From NCBI RefSeq assembly GCF_937129435.1, contig NZ_CAKZNF010000003.1:1-64000 (forward strand): a stretch of 64,000 bases of DNA, in the 5' to 3' direction. Below are positions 62,850-64,000 of the stretch, piece after piece. Every line of letters starts with the position of its first letter. Position 1 is the first letter of the stretch. A program made the translations under genes and the position numbers. The notes under the pieces were generated by a model. It had not been told where the DNA came from, made no database searches, and saw only the letters and a list, made by a program, of their open reading frames with translations. Source of the DNA: an uncultured Parasphingopyxis sp. (GTDB lineage: Bacteria; Pseudomonadota; Alphaproteobacteria; Sphingomonadales; Sphingomonadaceae).

Positions 62850-63272
62850 CTAGCCTGCCGGGCCCGCCTCCATCATCCACATCCCGGCCACCAGCGCAGC
62901 GCTGGCCGCGATCATGACGCCGGCGGTGATCCGCATATTGACCCCGCCGATCGGCTCGGCCTTGTGACAGGTAAGCCGGTCATAGACATGGGCCGCCTTG
63001 CGCTGCGCCGCGAACATGATGAAGATCCCAATCAGGATGAACGCCGTGGCGATCGCGCGCGGCAGCCACCACGGCTGGAGCGAGCCGAACAACGCATTGA
63101 AGCCGAGACCGATGCCGACGCCCGCCAGCCCGGTCCGCATCCAGCCGGCGAAGGTCCGCTCGTTCGCCATCAGCGTCCGGTCCTCGGCGAACTCGGTCCG
63201 CTCGTCGGCGAGCTTCGTCCGGTCCTCGGCGAGCTCGTTGCCGTCCTTGTCGCTGCGTTCCTCGCCGGCCAT
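62850..63272 (-). CDS. DUF202 membrane protein with four perfect heptads
   Basis: 140 residues from ATG 63272. Residues 14-41 are four heptads (LAEDRTK, LADERTE, FAEDRTL, MANERTF), the last being the DUF202 entry motif (ERTFAGWMRTGLA). Two to three membrane helices follow: GVGIGLGFNALFG, WWLPRAIATAFILIGIFIMF, and a last one (VMIAASAALVAGMWMM). DUF202/YidH-like function is unknown. Its start overlaps the DUF1206 stop. Confidence 0.85.
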   Translation of the reverse strand: MAGEERSDKDGNELAEDRTKLADERTEFAEDRTLMANERTFAGWMRTGLAGVGIGLGFNALFGSLQPWWLPRAIATAFILIGIFIMFAAQRKAAHVYDRLTCHKAEPIGGVNMRITAGVMIAASAALVAGMWMMEAGPAG

Positions 63273-64000
63273 CAATGGGCGGCGGCGCGCAGGCGTTGCA
63301 GCACGTCCTCGTCGCGGATCCGGCGGTATCGCGCCATGACCAGGCTGTAGACGCCGAAGAGCAGCAGGCCGATCGCGACGACCATATAGAGCCACTGGGT
63401 GTCGCGCAGCGTCGCCAGCACCTCGCCGATCCCGCCGACCTCGTTCGCCCGGCCGGCCAGCGCGGCCGATGCCACCGTCCAGCCGAGCACGAAGAAGACC
63501 ACCGCGCGGGCGGCGTAGCCGGCACGGCCGATATATTTCGCGGCGTGCGGCGCGTCCGCGTCGAGCCGGAACATGAACTTGGCAGTATAGGCTTTCACGG
63601 CCTGATTGAGCGCGGCGGCGAGGAAACCGAGGCCGATCAGGGCGAGCAGGATTTCGCCGAACGGAAGCGAGAGCAGCCAGCTCGCGGCTTGCTCTTCGGT
63701 GCCGCCGCTTCCCGATCCGCCGCCGGAGCTGCCGCCCGACCCGAAGGCATGGCTCAGCGCGTACCAGGCAAGGAACAGATGCGCGAAGCCGCTCGCCGCA
63801 TGGCCGATCCGCTTGCCCGCGCCCTTGGCGCCGGAGCCGTCGCCCTGAATATCGATCGCCGCGCCGTAGAGCCGGAAGATGCCGTAACCGGCCAGCCCGA
63901 TGCCGACGAGCGCCAGCAGGATCGTGCCCGCCGGCATGTCCCTGATCTCCTGCAGCACGCCGGTCGGCCCGTCGGCATTGGCGGTGCTCAGCGCGAAATA
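63272..64000 (-). CDS. DUF1206 membrane protein (partial, 5' end outside window)
   Basis: The frame runs off the right edge; the GTG at 63958 is internal because the coding pattern continues upstream (STANADGPTGVLQEIRDMPAG). At least four to six hydrophobic segments arranged as repeats of a two-helix unit: ILLALVGIGLAGYGIFRLYGA, GFAHLFLAWYALSHAFG, GEILLALIGLGFLAAALNQAVKAY, YAARAVVFFVLGWTVASAALAG, YMVVAIGLLLFGVYSLV. A Gly/Ser linker (GGSSGGGSGSGG) joins them. DUF1206 proteins have no established role. Confidence 0.85.
   Translation of the reverse strand, partial: YFALSTANADGPTGVLQEIRDMPAGTILLALVGIGLAGYGIFRLYGAAIDIQGDGSGAKGAGKRIGHAASGFAHLFLAWYALSHAFGSGGSSGGGSGSGGTEEQAASWLLSLPFGEILLALIGLGFLAAALNQAVKAYTAKFMFRLDADAPHAAKYIGRAGYAARAVVFFVLGWTVASAALAGRANEVGGIGEVLATLRDTQWLYMVVAIGLLLFGVYSLVMARYRRIRDEDVLQRLRAAAH

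Overview
The window is a dense, high-GC stretch of an alphaproteobacterial chromosome, most likely from the Sphingomonadales. This rests on a CcrM-type GANTC methyltransferase with GANTC sites in its own promoter, large TonB-dependent receptors, a three-subunit (pntA1/pntA2/pntB) transhydrogenase next to an aa3-type oxidase subunit IV peptide, an HPr-rel-A cassette, an alphaproteobacterial LexA box, and several families of dispersed palindromic repeats known from sphingomonads. Genus and species cannot be fixed from the sequence.

Layout. 1-1.2 kb is a mosaic of gene ends: a GntR/FCD regulator tail, a FecB-like protein fused to a reductase-like tail, and a TonB-receptor C-terminus joined to a truncated phoR-like kinase. 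2.5-5.4 kb holds a four-gene HPr-rel-A cassette of unknown function. 5.5-9.2 kb has gph, an acyl-CoA dehydrogenase, a YtrA-type GntR and a nitroreductase. 9.3-14.5 kb is a peptide-uptake operon: POT transporter, an amidohydrolase lipoprotein, a metal-site-less amidohydrolase paralogue and an NnrU-like membrane protein. 14.5-27.5 kb is mostly housekeeping (aldo/keto reductase, AGCS symporter, glmM, thiD, rnhB, ccrM, MFS, oxidoreductases, folP). 27.6-32.8 kb has an NtrC-like regulator with a GAFAGA loop, a 49-residue oxidase subunit IV, and a pnt operon interrupted by a DUF559 nuclease gene lying between two repeat arms. 33-38.9 kb has a racemase, regulators, tRNA-Val, a GSCFA protein and a DUF6456 protein. 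38.9-41.8 kb is an AT-richer restriction-modification island (MmeI-like remnant, vsr, C5 methyltransferase, putative PD-(D/E)XK endonuclease). 42-45.7 kb has a GST, a DUF3089 hydrolase, a YiiX-like hydrolase, a lipoprotein and a YqaA protein. 45.7-50.1 kb is a TonB receptor plus beta-propeller phytase locus bracketed by three copies of one repeat. 50.2-50.9 kb is higBA with palindromic operators. The right end has a second AGCS symporter with the tail of a lost paralogue, a PepSY protein, a patatin-like lipase, an ECF sigma/anti-sigma pair facing an S8 protease, a LexA-boxed radical SAM/UdgX DNA-repair operon, and DUF202 and DUF1206 membrane proteins.

The most unusual theme is the density of palindromic repeats. 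At least six families sit between genes. Family B hairpins differ in sequence from copy to copy but keep perfect pairing, some copies supply the ribosome binding site of the next gene, one pair of B arms encloses a DUF559 nuclease gene, and three other repeats have been inserted in frame at protein N-termini (amidohydrolase, PntB, UdgX).
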